Shown piece after piece: positions 1-9,048 of a stretch of 64,000 nt of DNA. The DNA is from Clostridioides sp. ES-S-0054-01 (GTDB lineage Bacteria > Bacillota > Clostridia > Peptostreptococcales > Peptostreptococcaceae). Made by a program: the position numbers and the translations under genes. The stretch is taken from assembly GCA_021561035.1 (NCBI GenBank), contig CP067346.1, positions 1,209,001-1,273,000 of the forward strand. The letters are read 5' to 3'. The notes below the pieces were generated by a model. That model was not told the DNA's origin. It worked only from the letters and a program-made list of their open reading frames with translations, and ran no database searches. Each line of letters opens with the position of its first letter. Position 1 is the first letter of the stretch.

Positions 1-1875
1 TCTGCAATAAACTATTTAAAGCAGAATAATTTAGGTAGAGTAACATTTCTTCCATTAAATATAATTAAATCAAATAAAATAAGTCTAGGAAACTTAAAAG
101 CGAATACTAAGTTCATAGGAATAGCAAGTGATTTAATTACATTTGATGAAAAGTATAGAAATATACTTGAAAATATACTTGGAAGAACAATACTTATAAA
201 TAATATAGATGAAGGTATAAAATTTGCAAAAGAAACTGGTCATAGGTTTAAAATAGTAACTTTAGACGGTGAAATCTTAAATCCAGGAGGTTCTTTGACT
301 GGAGGAAGTCTAAAAACTAATGGGAATATACTATCGAGAAAAAGATACATTAATGAATATACAGAAAAGATAAATAATATCAAGAATGAGATTTCACATT
401 TAGAATTAAAAAGAGAATCTCTAGACAAAGATGTAAAAAATATAAAAAATGAAATTAACTCACATGAAAGTAAAATAAAAGATTTAGAAAAAAGTATAAT
501 AATAAAAAGTACCAGTATAAAGAATATTGAATCTGAAATTGAATCGTTAAAAGGTAGTATTACTAAATTAGAAAATGAGAAGAATGATTTAAACTCTAAT
601 TTAAGTTATACACTCGAAAAAAGCGATGATGTTAGAAAAGATATGGAAGAGTTAAATAATATATACAATCAAAATAAAGAAAAAATTGATGCATTGAATG
701 ATGAAATAAAAAGATATAATGATTTATATGATAAAGAAAAATCTGAATTTGATGAATTAAACTTAAGCTTAGTGAAGAAAACAGAAGCTTACAATAGTAT
801 AGTTAGAGATATAAAGAGAATATCTAGTGAAAATTGTGAACTAGAAGAAAAGAATAAACAATTAGAAGAGTCATTGAATTATGAAAGACAAGAAATAGTT
901 AAACTACAAGATTCTATAGCTACTGAAGAAAAAGAAAAAGAAAATTTAACAAAACAATTAGGAGATAGTAATAGAAATCTTGAAACTAGAAAAATAGCAA
1001 AAGATGATTTGAAAAATAGTTTTGATGAAATTAATAAAGAATTAAAAACTATAGATAGACAACATATAGAACTTAAAGAAAGTTTATTTAAAGTTGGTGG
1101 AAGATTAGAAAGATTAAAAACTAGTCAAGACACATATATAAATAAGTTATTTGAGCAATATGAGATGACTCTAGTACAAGCATTGGAAATTAAAGATGAA
1201 GATTTGGATATAGATAGAAAATTCTTAGAAAGTCTAAAGAGAGAAATAAGAAGTCTTGGAAATATAAATATAGACTCTATAAAGGAATATGAAGAAATAA
1301 AAGAAAGATACGATTTTTATAGTGAACAAAAACAAGATTTAGAGGAGTCTATGGAAGAGATAGAAAAACTTATACATACATTAGAAGAAAATATGAAGTC
1401 TGAATTTGAGATTAAATTTGAAGAAATAAGCAAAAACTTTAAATATGTGTATAAGAGATTATTTGGTGGAGGTTGTGGAGAATTAACTATTTTAGATAAA
1501 GAAAATTTATTAGAAAGTGATATACTAATAACAGCTCAACCACCAGGTAAAAAAATGAAAAACCTAAACCTATTGTCTGGTGGAGAAAAAGCTTTAACAG
1601 CAATAAGTATATTATTTGCTATATTGATTACAAAACCAACACCATTTTGTATATTAGATGAGATTGAAGCTCCACTTGATGATGCAAATATATTTAGATT
1701 TGGAGAATTTTTGAAGGATTTATCTAAAGAAACGCAGTTTATATCAGTAACTCATAGGAGAGGAACTATGGAAGCTGCTGATTATATCTATGGAGTTACA
1801 ATGCAGGAAAAAGCCATTTCAAAAGTTATTAGTTTAAAATTAAAAGAAGCTCAGGAAATAACAGATATTATATAA
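1..1875 (+). CDS. smc: Chromosome partition protein SMC, 5'-truncated by the window edge
   Basis: The frame is open from base 1 and shows 624 C-terminal codons; the N-terminal head and first coiled-coil arm lie outside the window. The first ~100 visible residues look like the second half of the hinge, including a GGSLTGG stretch near 286-306. A long Lys/Glu-rich coiled coil runs to about base 1430. The C-terminal ABC head follows, with the signature LSGGEKALTA (from ~1573) and a Walker B/D-loop region CILDEIEAPLDDAN (from ~1647). SMC forms the ring-shaped ATPase of the condensin-like complex with ScpA and ScpB, whose genes are at 49.9-51.2 kb. ftsY starts 26 bases downstream, so they are probably cotranscribed. 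An ATG at 295 is internal and is not the start. Confidence 0.97.
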   Translation, partial: SAINYLKQNNLGRVTFLPLNIIKSNKISLGNLKANTKFIGIASDLITFDEKYRNILENILGRTILINNIDEGIKFAKETGHRFKIVTLDGEILNPGGSLTGGSLKTNGNILSRKRYINEYTEKINNIKNEISHLELKRESLDKDVKNIKNEINSHESKIKDLEKSIIIKSTSIKNIESEIESLKGSITKLENEKNDLNSNLSYTLEKSDDVRKDMEELNNIYNQNKEKIDALNDEIKRYNDLYDKEKSEFDELNLSLVKKTEAYNSIVRDIKRISSENCELEEKNKQLEESLNYERQEIVKLQDSIATEEKEKENLTKQLGDSNRNLETRKIAKDDLKNSFDEINKELKTIDRQHIELKESLFKVGGRLERLKTSQDTYINKLFEQYEMTLVQALEIKDEDLDIDRKFLESLKREIRSLGNINIDSIKEYEEIKERYDFYSEQKQDLEESMEEIEKLIHTLEENMKSEFEIKFEEISKNFKYVYKRLFGGGCGELTILDKENLLESDILITAQPPGKKMKNLNLLSGGEKALTAISILFAILITKPTPFCILDEIEAPLDDANIFRFGEFLKDLSKETQFISVTHRRGTMEAADYIYGVTMQEKAISKVISLKLKEAQEITDII

Positions 1876-1901
1876 CTTAGATTGACATAGGAGGAAAAAC
1901 A

Positions 1902-3164
1902 GTGTTAAAAAAATTATTTGGTTTTGGAAAAGACAAGGAAAAGGAAATCGAAAAAAAAGATGCAGAAGAAGAAGTAGAAGGCAGTACAGATAGTCTAGAA
2001 AACTTGGAAGAAACTATTTTTTCAGGGCTTGAAGAAGAAGTGATAGATAAAGTAGAAGATATTGAAGAAAAAGATGAAGAAGCAACTAACAATGAAATTA
2101 CTGGAGAAAATGAAGCAGTAGAAGGTCAGATAACTAGTGATGAACTAGAAGTAGATGATATTTCAAGTGCTGATTCTAATGAGGATATAACAGAAGAATT
2201 AGAAAATTATGATAAAGAAGTTGAAGAGGTGGAAGATAAAGAAGAAAAGAAAGTTAACTTATTTGAACGACTAAAACAAGGATTGACAAAGGCAAAGCAA
2301 GGAATAACTGATAGAATAGATGAGGTTTTAAAATCATATACAAAAATAGACGAAGAATTACTTGAAGATTTAGAGGAAATTTTAATAACAGCAGATGTTG
2401 GTGTAAATACAACTATGGATATAATTGGAAAACTAAGAGATAAAATAAAGCAAAAAGGTATTACTGAACCAATAAAAGTAAGAGAGGAACTTAAATCTAT
2501 AGTTGAAGATATTCTTACAAATGAAAACTCTACGTTAGATATAGAACCAGCACCATGTATAATATTAATGGTAGGTGTAAATGGAGTTGGTAAGACTACT
2601 ACAATAGGTAAACTAGCAAATAGATACAAAAAAGATGGCAAAAAAGTTTTATTAGCAGCAGCAGATACATTTAGAGCAGCAGCCACAGAGCAATTAGAAA
2701 TCTGGGCAAATAGAACCAATGTAGATATAATAAAGCATCAAGAAGGAGCAGACCCTGGAGCAGTAGTATTTGATGCTATAAAAGCAGCAAAGGCTAGAAA
2801 AATAGATGTATTAATATGTGATACAGCAGGAAGATTACACAATAAAGCTAATCTTATGAATGAGCTTGGAAAAGTATTTAAAATAGTAGATAGAGAATTT
2901 CCAGAAGCAAAGCGTGAAGTACTTCTTGTAGTAGATGCTACAACAGGTCAAAATGCAGTTGTGCAAGCAAAGACATTTAAAGAAGTTGCAGATATAACAG
3001 GTATAGTACTTACAAAACTTGATGGTACAGCAAAAGGTGGAGTGGTGCTTGCAGTGAAATCAGAAGTGGATGTACCTGTAAAACTCATTGGAGTTGGAGA
3101 AAGAGTAGAAGACCTACAAGATTTCAATGCAAAATCATTTTCAGATGCATTATTTGGTAACTAG
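1902..3164 (+). CDS. ftsY: Signal recognition particle receptor FtsY
   Basis: A 420-residue SRP receptor GTPase that docks SRP-ribosome complexes at the membrane for cotranslational insertion. The start is GTG at 1902, preceded by AGGAGG at 1889-1894. Residues ~1-125 form a strongly acidic Glu/Asp-rich A region, a feature of FtsY that varies in length. The NG domain follows: the helical N part, then GVNGVGKTTT (G1), DTAGRLHNKA (G3) and TKLDG (G4), and it ends with the family's conserved GVGERVEDLQDF. Its partner Ffh is encoded 470 bases downstream, and both share the SRP GTPase fold. No terminator is visible before the next promoter, so some read-through from smc-ftsY into ylxM-ffh is possible. 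Confidence 0.97.
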   Translation: MLKKLFGFGKDKEKEIEKKDAEEEVEGSTDSLENLEETIFSGLEEEVIDKVEDIEEKDEEATNNEITGENEAVEGQITSDELEVDDISSADSNEDITEELENYDKEVEEVEDKEEKKVNLFERLKQGLTKAKQGITDRIDEVLKSYTKIDEELLEDLEEILITADVGVNTTMDIIGKLRDKIKQKGITEPIKVREELKSIVEDILTNENSTLDIEPAPCIILMVGVNGVGKTTTIGKLANRYKKDGKKVLLAAADTFRAAATEQLEIWANRTNVDIIKHQEGADPGAVVFDAIKAAKARKIDVLICDTAGRLHNKANLMNELGKVFKIVDREFPEAKREVLLVVDATTGQNAVVQAKTFKEVADITGIVLTKLDGTAKGGVVLAVKSEVDVPVKLIGVGERVEDLQDFNAKSFSDALFGN

Positions 3165-3184
3165 TATTCTTTTAAAAATAATGG

Positions 3185-3213
3185 TTGACAAGAGTGTTTA
3201 TATGATATAAAAT
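3185..3213 (+). promoter_or_regulatory. Sigma-A-type promoter for ylxM-ffh
   Basis: TTGACA at 3185-3190, a 17-base spacer, then TAAAAT at 3208-3213 (TATAAA two bases upstream is an alternative). It lies in the 102-base gap after ftsY and about 50 bases before ylxM. Both hexamers fit the housekeeping consensus. Confidence 0.6.
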
Positions 3214-3266
3214 ACAATAGTGTAAAGTAAATAACCTTTACAGTATACTGCTAGGAAGTGTAAGAT

Positions 3267-3635
3267 ATGAATATAGAAAAAATGGTCGAAATTGGATTGT
3301 TATTTGAACAGTATAAAGAATTATTAACTGACAAGCAGAAAGAAATAGTTGCTCTATACTATGAAGAAGATTATTCTTTAGGTGAAATTAGTGAAAATCT
3401 GAATGTATCAAGGCAAGGTGTGTATGATACTCTAAAGCGTTCAGAAAAAATACTAAGAGATTATGAAGAGAAGTTACACTTAGTATCAAAGATTCAAGAG
3501 CAGGAAAAAAATATTAAGATTATAAAAGATAAAATTATTGACATTAAAGAAGATTTATTGCACAATAGAGATTGTGCTAATTTAATCCCTAAGCTAGAAA
3601 ATATAGAAGATGTATGTAGGGAGATGATAAAATGA
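3267..3635 (+). CDS. ylxM: YlxM/p13 family helix-turn-helix protein (UPF0122)
   Basis: A 122-residue protein of the YlxM family, which in Firmicutes and mollicutes is almost always encoded next to ffh. Residues ~18-60 form a sigma-70 region 4-like helix-turn-helix (LTDKQKEIVALYYEEDYSL, then ISENLNVSRQGVYDTLKR). The C-terminal half is a charged coiled coil. Its stop overlaps the ffh start in an ATGA arrangement (3632-3635), so the two are translationally coupled. Family members are thought to modulate SRP assembly or SRP RNA, but that role is inferred from family and context and is not visible in the sequence. Confidence 0.9.
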   Translation: MNIEKMVEIGLLFEQYKELLTDKQKEIVALYYEEDYSLGEISENLNVSRQGVYDTLKRSEKILRDYEEKLHLVSKIQEQEKNIKIIKDKIIDIKEDLLHNRDCANLIPKLENIEDVCREMIK

Positions 3636-4984
3636 TATTTGAAGGATTGTCTGATAAACTACAAGGGGCATTTAGTAAGTTAAAATCAAAAGGAAAACTT
3701 ACAGAAGTAGATGTAAAAAATGCTATGAGAGAAGTTAAACTTGCTCTTCTTGAAGCAGATGTTAACTTTAAAGTAGTTAAAGATTTTATAAAAAAAGTTC
3801 AAGAGAGATGTGTTGGACAAGAAGTTATGCAAAGCTTAACTCCAGCTCAGCATGTAATCAAAATTGTAAATGAAGAACTTACAAGTTTAATGGGAGATGT
3901 ACAAAGTAAAGTAATGATTTCCTCAAAGCCACCTACAATTTTAATGATGGTTGGATTGCAAGGTGCAGGTAAGACTACTACAGCAGGTAAACTTGGAGGA
4001 TATTTTAAAAAGCAAGGTAAAAAACCTTTATTAGTGGCTTGTGATATTTATAGACCAGCAGCTATAAAGCAACTTCAAGTTGTTGGAGAAAAATTGGATA
4101 TACCTGTATTCAATATGGGAGATAAGGAAAATCCAGTAAATATTGCAAAAGCAGGTTTAAGCCATGCAATTAAAAATGCTAATGATTTAGTTATTATAGA
4201 TACAGCTGGTAGACTTCATATAGATGAATTACTTATGGATGAGTTAAAATCTATTAAATCAGAAATTAAGCCACATGAAATACTTTTAGTTGTAGATTCT
4301 ATGACAGGTCAAGATGCTGTAAATGTTGCTGAAAGCTTCAATGAAGCACTTGGTGTTGATGGGGTTGTATTAACTAAATTAGATGGAGATACTAGAGGTG
4401 GTGCTGCACTTTCAATAAGAGCAGTTACACAAAAGCCTATAAAATTTATGGGTATGGGAGAAAAACTAGACGATATAGAACCTTTCCACCCAGATAGAAT
4501 GGCATCGAGAATATTAGGTATGGGAGATGTCTTAAGTTTAATAGAAAAAGCACAAGAAAACATAGACCTAGAGAAAGCTAAGGAATTAGAACAAAAAATC
4601 AAAAAACAAGAACTTGATTTTGAGGATTTCTTACAACAAATGGAACAAATACAAAATATGGGACCTCTTGACAAGATACTTGGTATGATACCTGGTATGG
4701 GAAATGTAAAAGACCAACTTGGAGATGTAGATTTGAATGGCAAAGAAATGAAGAGAACTAAAGCCATAATTCAATCAATGACTACATATGAGAGAAGAAA
4801 CCCAGGAATATTAAATGCTTCTAGAAAGAAAAGAATAGCTAGGGGTAGTGGAACTAGTGTACAAGATGTAAATAGACTTATAAAACAACTTAATGAAATG
4901 AAAAAAATGATGAAGATGTTTGCTGGTTCACAAAAAAGTATGAAGAAAAGGGGCGGCTTAGGCGGTTTACCTTTTTTTAAATAA
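3632..4984 (+). CDS. ffh: Signal recognition particle protein Ffh (SRP54)
   Basis: A 450-residue GTPase subunit of SRP that binds signal sequences and 4.5S/6S RNA. The N domain is at residues ~1-90. The G domain follows, with GLQGAGKTTTAGKLG, DTAGRLHIDE and TKLDGDTRGG. The methionine-rich M domain starts near residue 300 and ends in repeated KKMMKMF and QKSMKKRGG stretches, which bind signal peptides and RNA. The length is normal for the family. The start overlaps ylxM by four bases. rpsP begins 37 bases after the stop, with no terminator between them, so ffh probably reads into the ribosomal protein genes. Confidence 0.98.
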   Translation: MIFEGLSDKLQGAFSKLKSKGKLTEVDVKNAMREVKLALLEADVNFKVVKDFIKKVQERCVGQEVMQSLTPAQHVIKIVNEELTSLMGDVQSKVMISSKPPTILMMVGLQGAGKTTTAGKLGGYFKKQGKKPLLVACDIYRPAAIKQLQVVGEKLDIPVFNMGDKENPVNIAKAGLSHAIKNANDLVIIDTAGRLHIDELLMDELKSIKSEIKPHEILLVVDSMTGQDAVNVAESFNEALGVDGVVLTKLDGDTRGGAALSIRAVTQKPIKFMGMGEKLDDIEPFHPDRMASRILGMGDVLSLIEKAQENIDLEKAKELEQKIKKQELDFEDFLQQMEQIQNMGPLDKILGMIPGMGNVKDQLGDVDLNGKEMKRTKAIIQSMTTYERRNPGILNASRKKRIARGSGTSVQDVNRLIKQLNEMKKMMKMFAGSQKSMKKRGGLGGLPFFK

Positions 4985-5021
4985 AATATAAAAAAGTAAA
5001 AATTATTCGGAGGTGACTGTA

Positions 5022-5294
5022 ATGGCAGTTAAAATAAGATTAAAAAGAATGGGAGCTAATAAAAAACCTTTCTACAGAATAGTAGTAGCTGATTCAAGAG
5101 CTCCAAGAGATGGAAAATTTATAGAAGAAATAGGATACTATAATCCAATTTCTGAACCTAAACAAGTAAGAATAAATGATGAAAAAGCTATAAAATGGTT
5201 AGCTACTGGTGCTCAACCAACAGAAGTAGTTAAGAAATTACTTGTAAAAAACGGAGTAATAGAAAAATTCGAAGCTTCTAAACAAGCAAAATAA
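5022..5294 (+). CDS. rpsP: 30S ribosomal protein S16
   Basis: A 90-residue S16 with the typical opening [20 protein letters not shown] and the motif [19 protein letters not shown]. An in-frame GTG at 5013 lies inside the ribosome binding site (GGAGGTG at 5009-5015). ATG 5022 is therefore chosen because it gives a normal spacing and matches the family N-terminus. S16 is a small-subunit assembly protein. The gene sits in the ffh-rpsP-khpA-rimM-trmD-rplS order found in many Firmicutes. Confidence 0.97.
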   Translation: MAVKIRLKRMGANKKPFYRIVVADSRAPRDGKFIEEIGYYNPISEPKQVRINDEKAIKWLATGAQPTEVVKKLLVKNGVIEKFEASKQAK

Positions 5295-5358
5295 TTTTTT
5301 CTTGGCAATTAGTTTAAGTAAGTACTCATTGCTGAGGTTACTTTAGGAGATGAAATAT

Positions 5359-5586
5359 ATGAAAGAGCTAGTTGTAGATATAGCTAAGGCTCTAGTTGAT
5401 AATCCTGATTCAGTTATTGTTGAGGAATTTGAAGATAATGACGGTATCGTTTTAAAACTTACAGTTGCTCAAGAAGACATGGGTAAGGTTATTGGGAAGC
5501 AGGGAAGAATAGCTAAAGCTATAAGAACTGTCGTAAGATCTGTTGCAAATAGAGAAAATATAAAAGTTTCTCTTGAGATAGTGTAA
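5359..5586 (+). CDS. khpA: KhpA, small KH-domain RNA-binding protein
   Basis: A 75-residue single KH domain protein (YlqC/KhpA family). The GxxG loop is visible as GKQGRIAKAIR near residues 44-54. In other Firmicutes KhpA pairs with KhpB (Jag/EloR) and binds many RNAs, affecting cell elongation and division; that partnership is family knowledge. An ATG at 5350 touches the ribosome binding site AGGAG (5345-5349), so ATG 5359, eight or nine bases downstream, is the better start. A terminator hairpin follows directly. Confidence 0.93.
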   Translation: MKELVVDIAKALVDNPDSVIVEEFEDNDGIVLKLTVAQEDMGKVIGKQGRIAKAIRTVVRSVANRENIKVSLEIV

Positions 5587-5591
5587 ATAGG

Positions 5592-5620
5592 AGGATTAGG
5601 TATAATACCTAGTCCTTTTT
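5592..5620 (+). terminator. Rho-independent terminator after khpA
   Basis: The inverted repeat AGGATTAGG / CCTAGTCCT (one G-U pair) has a short AT loop and is followed by TTTTT. It lies between khpA and rimM and would at least partly separate ffh-rpsP-khpA from rimM-trmD. Confidence 0.7.
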
Positions 5621-5694
5621 ATATAATTATATGTCGTTTAAGATTTTATGATGATATGACCACATAAGATTAAATTTTTTAAGAAGGTGATAAC

Positions 5695-6210
5695 ATGAAA
5701 GAAAAATTAACTCATTTTAAGGTAGGTCAAATAGTAAATACACAAGGTCTAAAAGGTGAGGTAAGAGTTTATCCACTTACTGATGATATAGAGAGATTCG
5801 ATGAATTAAAAGACTTCTATCTAGGAAAAGATTTAAATAATAAATGGACTGTTGAGAAAGTAAGATACAAAGGTTCTATGGTTATAATGAAAATAAAAGG
5901 GATAGATAGCATAGAGAAAGCAGAAAAGTTAAAAAATAAATTTATGTACGTGTCTAGAGAAGATAGCAGAGAGCTTGAAGAAGGAGAATTTTTTATAGCA
6001 GATATGATTGGAATGGAAGTTTTAACTGTAGATGGAAAATATGTAGGAGTGCTAGAAGATGTTCTTCAATATTCAGCAAATGATGTTTACGTAGTGAAAG
6101 GTGAGGAAGATAAAGAATTTATGATACCAGCTGTAAAAAAATTTGTACCTACAATAAACATTGATGAAAGAAAAATGATTATAGACCCTATTAAGGGAAT
6201 GATAGATTAG
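5695..6210 (+). CDS. rimM: Ribosome maturation factor RimM
   Basis: A 171-residue 16S processing factor that binds S19 and helps mature the 30S head. Residues ~5-90 form the RimM N-terminal beta barrel (FKVGQIVNTQGLKGEVRVYP is the diagnostic opening). The C-terminal half is a PRC-barrel (FIADMIGMEVLTVDGKYVGV, then the IPAVKKFVPTINID stretch). The start has AAGAAGGTGAT just upstream. trmD begins eight bases after the stop, the usual rimM-trmD pairing. Confidence 0.96.
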   Translation: MKEKLTHFKVGQIVNTQGLKGEVRVYPLTDDIERFDELKDFYLGKDLNNKWTVEKVRYKGSMVIMKIKGIDSIEKAEKLKNKFMYVSREDSRELEEGEFFIADMIGMEVLTVDGKYVGVLEDVLQYSANDVYVVKGEEDKEFMIPAVKKFVPTINIDERKMIIDPIKGMID

Positions 6211-6218
6211 GTGGTAAT

Positions 6219-6914
6219 ATGAGATTTCATATAATGACACTTTTTCCAGAAATATTTAATTCATATATGGATGAAAGTATAATGAAAAGAGCAGTTGAAA
6301 AAGGTATAATTGAAGTTCATATATATAATATAAGGAATTTTTCTAATAATAAACATAAAAAAGTAGATGATTATCCGTTTGGAGGAGGGGCTGGTATGGT
6401 AATGACTCCTCAACCTATATATGACACGTATACGCATATAATAACAACTCACAATATAGATAATCCAAGCGTGATTTATCTAACTCCAAAAGGTAAGGTA
6501 TATAATCAGTCTATAGTAAAGCAGATGTCTGTCAAAGAAGATATAATACTGCTATGTGGTCATTATGAAGGAATAGATGAGAGAATCATTGATTTAATAG
6601 TTACTGATGAAATTTCAATTGGAGATTATGTATTAACTGGAGGAGAGCTTCCAGCACTTATAATGATAGACTCTATATCAAGATTAATACCAGGTGTATT
6701 AAACCAAGAAGAATCATTTGAAGAAGAATCATTTGAAAATAATTTGTTGGAATATCCTCATTACACTAGACCTAGAGATTTTGAAGGATTAAAAGTACCA
6801 GAGGTACTTTTATCAGGTAATCACAAAAAGATAGATGAATGGAGAAGAGAAGAATCTATAAGAATAACCAAAGAAAGACGATTCGATTTATATAAAAAGT
6901 CTAAAGAAAAATAA
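6219..6914 (+). CDS. trmD: tRNA (guanine-N1-)-methyltransferase TrmD
   Basis: A 231-residue SPOUT methyltransferase that makes m1G37 in tRNAs reading codons beginning with C or G, preventing +1 frameshifts. Visible motifs are DDYPFGGGAGMVMTPQPIYD in the N-terminal half, LLCGHYEGIDERI, and the trefoil-knot S-adenosylmethionine site GDYVLTGGELPALIMIDS. The length is normal. The gene is coupled to rimM with an eight-base gap and is followed by a separate promoter for rplS. Confidence 0.97.
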   Translation: MRFHIMTLFPEIFNSYMDESIMKRAVEKGIIEVHIYNIRNFSNNKHKKVDDYPFGGGAGMVMTPQPIYDTYTHIITTHNIDNPSVIYLTPKGKVYNQSIVKQMSVKEDIILLCGHYEGIDERIIDLIVTDEISIGDYVLTGGELPALIMIDSISRLIPGVLNQEESFEEESFENNLLEYPHYTRPRDFEGLKVPEVLLSGNHKKIDEWRREESIRITKERRFDLYKKSKEK

Positions 6915-6987
6915 AAATATAATACAAAATTAATATATGTGTGTACAATAAAGTACCTAATAAATGGAATTAAAAACATAAAAGTGC

Positions 6988-7016
6988 TTGTAATAACTAT
7001 TGAAGTATAGTATAAT
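6988..7016 (+). promoter_or_regulatory. Promoter for rplS
   Basis: TTGTAA at 6988-6993, a 17-base spacer, then TATAAT at 7011-7016. The expected transcript start is near 7023, directly before the L19 leader hairpin. Confidence 0.6.
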
Positions 7017-7034
7017 ATAAAATGTTGAAAATAC

Positions 7035-7077
7035 GGGCGTTCCTCTGTTTACACTGGTCGGGTAGTTAAGAACGTCT
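7035..7077 (+). promoter_or_regulatory. Probable L19 ribosomal protein leader
   Basis: A GC-richer island in the rplS 5' leader. GGGCGTTC at 7035-7042 pairs with GAACGTCT at 7070-7077 (two G-U pairs), enclosing a loop with a second potential small stem. It sits about 20 bases before the rplS start. Firmicutes have a described L19 leader RNA at this place that is thought to bind L19 for feedback control. The match is by position and fold, not by a covariance search. Confidence 0.55.
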
Positions 7078-7099
7078 ATGATATTTAGGAGGAAGAAAG

Positions 7100-7450
7100 A
7101 TGAATGAAATGCTAAGAGCAATTGAGCAAGAACAATTAAAAAATGAAGTTCCTAATTTTGGACCTGGGGACACAGTTAGAGTACACGTTAGAATTATAGA
7201 AGGAAAAAGAGAAAGAATACAAGTATTCGAAGGTGTAGTATTAAAAAGACAAGGTGGAGGAGCAAGAGAGACTTTCACAGTTAGAAAAATGTCTTTCAAT
7301 GTTGGTGTAGAAAGAACTTTCCCAGTTCACTCTCCAAAAATAGAAAAAATAGAAGTTACTAGAAAAGGTAAAGTAAGAAGAGCTAAACTAAACTACTTAA
7401 GAGGTAGAGTAGGTAAAGCTGCTAAGATAAAAGAAGCTAGAAATAAATAA
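7100..7450 (+). CDS. rplS: 50S ribosomal protein L19
   Basis: A 116-residue L19, located at the 30S-50S interface. Diagnostic stretches are [40 protein letters not shown] and [13 protein letters not shown]. The ribosome binding site is AGGAGGAAG, about eight bases before ATG. The gene has its own promoter and leader, and a strong terminator follows 22 bases after the stop, so it probably forms a monocistronic unit. Confidence 0.98.
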   Translation: MNEMLRAIEQEQLKNEVPNFGPGDTVRVHVRIIEGKRERIQVFEGVVLKRQGGGARETFTVRKMSFNVGVERTFPVHSPKIEKIEVTRKGKVRRAKLNYLRGRVGKAAKIKEARNK

Positions 7451-7471
7451 TTAAAAACTTTACTTATAAAT

Positions 7472-7504
7472 GGGGGGCTGATTTATCAGTCCTCTTTCTA
7501 TTTT
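7472..7504 (+). terminator. Terminator after rplS
   Basis: GGGGGCTGA / TCAGTCCTC (with G-U pairs) around the loop TTTA, followed by a T-rich tail. The rest of the 7451-7772 gap is plain AT-rich DNA, with TATAAT at 7738-7743 as a possible -10 for rbgA but no convincing -35. Confidence 0.8.
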
Positions 7505-7772
7505 AATGAAAATTACAGCAGACGATTATATTAGAAATAAATAGAACTATTTGTTGAAAATATACATTATTTACTAATGAATTTATGTTTTTTAAAATGA
7601 AAAATAAAATTGGTAAATACTGTATTATATTTTGTAATGATATTAAAAATAAGAGAACAATATTATGTAAAGTATGGTGTTAAAAAGGTGACAATATTAT
7701 TAGTTTGTAAAGATATATTTTTTAAGTGGAATTAGGATATAATAATATAATATTTAATAAGGAGTGATGCAT

Positions 7773-8669
7773 GTGTCAAATGAATATGAAGAGTATCTTA
7801 TGGATGACAATCTACATATAAACTGGTATCCGGGTCATATGAAAAAAACTAAGGAGTTGGTAAAAAACAACTTAAAATTGATTGATGTAGTGGTTGAACT
7901 TTTGGATGCTAGGATACCATTTAGTAGTAAAAATCCAGATATAGATAGGCTTGTAGGAGATAAACCAAGAGTTGTCGTACTTAATAAAAGTGATATGGCA
8001 GATAGAGATAAATTAAATCAATGGATTGAGTACTATAAAAAAATTAATATAAAAGCTATACCTGTAGATACAATAAAAGGGATTGGTATAAATAAGATAA
8101 TTGAAGAATGTAAGAATGTAACTAGAGAAAAAATGAGCTCTTTGAAAGATAAAGGTAGAAAAGAAAGAGCTATACGAATAATGATAGTTGGCGTTCCAAA
8201 TGTTGGTAAATCATCTCTTATAAATAAGTTAACAGGTAGAAAAAGCACTCAAACTGGAGATAAGCCAGGAGTAACGAAAGGGAAGCAATGGGTTAGATTA
8301 AAGGGAAATCTTGAACTTTTAGATACACCTGGAATACTTTGGCCTAAGTTTGAAGACCAAGAAGTTGCATTAAATTTAGCATTTAGTAGAGCTATAAAGG
8401 ATGAGATTTTAGATACTGAGACTTTGGCTTTAAGACTTATAGAAAAACTTATGAAAATAGAACCTGAGAAGTTGAAAGCTAGATATAAGTTGGATTATCT
8501 AGGAGAAACTCCAATTGAAACTATGGATATGATTGGTCATAAAAGGGGTTTTATAACAGGGAAAAAAGAGTTAGATTATACACGTATAGCCACAACTGTT
8601 TTAAATGAATTTAGAGATGGAAAAATAGGAAATATAACTTTAGAAGTACCAGAAAATGTTAAAAGATAG
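7773..8669 (+). CDS. rbgA: Ribosome biogenesis GTPase RbgA (YlqF)
   Basis: A circularly permuted GTPase needed for late 50S assembly. The G4 motif NKSD comes before G1 GVPNVGKSSLIN and G3 DTPG, the permuted order of the YlqF/YawG family. The family opening INWYPGHMKKTKELV is present near residue 16, so this protein has a short N-terminal extension. Three close start codons exist: GTG 7764, ATG 7767 and GTG 7773. The Shine-Dalgarno AAGGAG occupies 7759-7764, so GTG 7773 has the best spacing (298 residues). It lies downstream of rplS as in other Firmicutes, but rnhB, which often follows directly, is 7 kb further on. Confidence 0.94.
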   Translation: MSNEYEEYLMDDNLHINWYPGHMKKTKELVKNNLKLIDVVVELLDARIPFSSKNPDIDRLVGDKPRVVVLNKSDMADRDKLNQWIEYYKKINIKAIPVDTIKGIGINKIIEECKNVTREKMSSLKDKGRKERAIRIMIVGVPNVGKSSLINKLTGRKSTQTGDKPGVTKGKQWVRLKGNLELLDTPGILWPKFEDQEVALNLAFSRAIKDEILDTETLALRLIEKLMKIEPEKLKARYKLDYLGETPIETMDMIGHKRGFITGKKELDYTRIATTVLNEFRDGKIGNITLEVPENVKR

Positions 8670-8707
8670 ATTTTAAAATAAAATTAAAAATTTAATATTA
8701 TAAATTT

Positions 8708-8740
8708 AAAAAAACCTTTTTATAAAGGTTTTTTTTATTT
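8708..8740 (+). terminator. Terminator after rbgA
   Basis: An AACCTTT / AAAGGTT hairpin with an A-rich left flank and a run of eight T, then more T. The A and T flanks would let it work in both directions. Confidence 0.8.
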
Positions 8741-8827
8741 TTTTGAAATATGGACAAATATTGTCATGTAAAAGTATAAATTAGATTAGAAAAATTTTAA
8801 AAATATTAATTTAAGACAAATATACCT

Positions 8828-8842
8828 AATATTTTGAAAATT
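8828..8842 (+). promoter_or_regulatory. CodY-like box upstream of the first brnQ
   Basis: AATATTTTGAAAATT matches the CodY consensus AATTTTCWGAAAATT at 13 of 15 positions. It ends 34 bases before the -35 element of the predicted brnQ promoter. Branched-chain amino acid carriers are typical CodY targets, and codY is present at 29.3 kb. In DNA this AT-rich, a 13/15 match needs care. Confidence 0.5.
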
Positions 8843-8876
8843 AAAATGAGTAGGATTATTTAAACTTTTGGTATAT

Positions 8877-8906
8877 TGACTTGCTTGTTTCGTATAATAT
8901 ATAATA
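8877..8906 (+). promoter_or_regulatory. Promoter for the first brnQ
   Basis: TTGACT at 8877-8882, an 18-base spacer, then TATAAT at 8901-8906. This leaves an untranslated leader of about 135 bases before ATG 9049. Apart from this promoter, the CodY-like box and the terminator, the 379-base gap 8670-9048 holds nothing I can identify. Confidence 0.6.
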
Positions 8907-9048
8907 AGCACAAATCAATACAATATATTAAAAATTTAATTTTATTAATTTAATAATAAGTTCTATTGTTTTATTTAATTTATTTATACAAGTGTAAACA
9001 GTTGAAGTATTTTATTAATTTAATAAGGTTAAAAAGGGGGATTTTATA

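Noticed and set aside
2207-2719. 170-codon open frame on the minus strand inside ftsY
   Set aside because: It is a mirror frame of the Lys/Glu-rich and GTPase coding sequence; there is no ribosome binding site, and the + strand protein is unambiguous.
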